The notes under the pieces were generated by a model, which was given only the letters and a program-made list of their open reading frames with translations, was not told where the DNA came from and ran no database searches. From contig NIVA01000149.1 in assembly GCA_002254335.1 (NCBI GenBank), positions 1-5,243 of the forward strand: a stretch of 5,243 bases of DNA, given 5' to 3'. Source of the DNA: Bacteroidetes bacterium 4572_114. Lineage in GTDB: Bacteria; Bacteroidota; Bacteroidia; Bacteroidales; 4484-276. Made by a program: the position numbers and the translations under genes. Positions 4,643 to 5,243 of this stretch are shown here, piece after piece; within the stretch, counting starts at the first letter, position 1; each line of letters starts with the position of its first letter.

Positions 4643-4925
4643 AATAGTCAAGGCTTAACTTCAGTTGTCTGCCGAACCCCTCCCTAATTATTCTCATAAG
4701 TGTAGATAGCCTAATGTCGGAAGCATTATTTTCAATGCGGGATATATAAGTCTTTGTTGTTCCACATTTTTGCGCTAACTGTTCTTGTGTCAGTCCATTA
4801 TTTTTTCTTAATTCTTGAAGCATTACCCCAAGTTTAAACGCTTCAAACCCTTCTTCAAAACTTTCCCTATCTTCTGTCCCTCTCTTTCCATACTGTTGGT
4901 CCAAGTGGTCGGTAAACGATGTCAA
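4641..4925 (-). CDS. HigA-type XRE-family antitoxin, no toxin beside it
   Basis: This encodes a 94-residue protein. An N-terminal extension (SFTDHLDQQYGKRG, 3-16, then FEEGFEAFKLGVML, 23-36) precedes an HTH_3/XRE domain: LTQEQLAQKCGTTKTYISRI (45-64) with the recognition helix around TTKTYISRIEN. The tail NASDIRLSTLMRII plus GFGRQLKLSLDY matches the HigA antitoxin family of Bacteroidota that I recall. These are normally preceded by a HigB/RelE-type toxin gene; here the DNA directly upstream belongs to a membrane protein gene ending 19 bases before. The start is a TTG at 4925: it lines up with the usual Met of this family and no in-frame ATG exists before residue 35. The TGA stop is formed at the junction with the 139-bp mobile element. 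It may be an orphan regulator or a decaying antitoxin. Confidence 0.82.
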   Translation of the reverse strand: MTSFTDHLDQQYGKRGTEDRESFEEGFEAFKLGVMLQELRKNNGLTQEQLAQKCGTTKTYISRIENNASDIRLSTLMRIIREGFGRQLKLSLDY

Positions 4926-4944
4926 ATTACTATTTTCTGTTTTT

Positions 4945-5243
4945 TCATCGAAGTATTGTTTTTTTGAAAAACAAAATTAACACAATCAATAAATTTATCC
5001 CAAACAACAAAAAAGCAGTAAGGGGCAAGCCCAATGTAGGCACCAAAAGTATAGAAGCCAAAATTGCCCCTCCTGCCGCACCAAGCAGATCGGCGGCATA
5101 AGCTGACGAGGAAACAGTGGCCCTGGCCCCTTTTCGCAATTTCATCACCCAGGAAAACTGAAGCCCGGTCATTCCACCAAAAACTAACATAATGAGGTAA
5201 AACAATGTTTTTAAATACAATTCAGGAATTGAAAAATTAGACA
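4945..5243 (-). CDS. C-terminal part of a multi-pass membrane protein, spermidine-synthase-fusion-like
   Basis: The frame is open to the right edge, so the 5' part of the gene lies outside the window. The last 98 residues are visible. They contain three hydrophobic segments: LFYLIMLVFGGMTGLQFSWV, then AADLLGAAGGAILASILLVP, then LTAFLLFGINLLIVLILFF, ending in basic KKTILR. The motif SSAYAADLLGAAGGAILAS with LLVPTLGLP strongly resembles the membrane part of proteins in which an MFS-like domain is fused to a spermidine-synthase-like domain. The synthase domain itself is not in view, so enzymatic function cannot be claimed. The TTG at 5220 is an internal leucine, not a start. The antitoxin gene follows after 19 bases and may be read through from the same transcript. 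Confidence 0.75.
   Translation of the reverse strand, partial: SNFSIPELYLKTLFYLIMLVFGGMTGLQFSWVMKLRKGARATVSSSAYAADLLGAAGGAILASILLVPTLGLPLTAFLLFGINLLIVLILFFKKTILR

Overview
The window looks like chromosomal DNA of a member of the Bacteroidota, most likely a Marinilabiliales/Prolixibacteraceae-type genome. This is inferred from the TAnnTTTG-type promoter boxes, the near absence of Shine-Dalgarno sites, the AT-rich intergenic DNA and protein relatives remembered from that group. No database search was possible.

Left part (1-1640): an AT-rich accessory block on the minus strand built from toxin-antitoxin parts. A PIN-domain (VapC-like) toxin gene overlaps a small partner gene (780-174). Upstream of that pair are two antitoxin-like genes, one of mixed RHH/Phd type (1539-1309) and one of the small family often found with PIN toxins (1260-1006). 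Neither has a toxin beside it. A structured palindromic repeat ends this pair of genes (905-1009), and part of it recurs at the window start (1-22). Two gene groups share a promoter/leader sequence. The block therefore reads like an array of gene cassettes.

Middle part (1676-4204): two complete, convergent housekeeping-like genes. One, on the plus strand, encodes a secreted endonuclease/exonuclease/phosphatase-fold protein. The other, on the minus strand, encodes an AmrS-like radical SAM enzyme of the AmmeMemoRadiSam system, with a Tat-like leader. Between their 3' ends lie a terminator and two tandem 77-bp copies of an imperfect palindrome.

Right part (4205-5243): 469 bp upstream of amrS without a credible gene. 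It holds a GC-rich inverted-repeat element and a 139-bp MITE-like element with 17-bp terminal inverted repeats. The MITE-like element abuts a HigA-type antitoxin gene and appears to supply its stop codon. This antitoxin has a TTG start, no HigB toxin, and sits 19 bp after the end of a multi-pass membrane protein gene that runs off the right edge. No complete new system is evident. The most unusual features are the toxin-less antitoxins, the cassette-like repeat architecture and the MITE/antitoxin junction.
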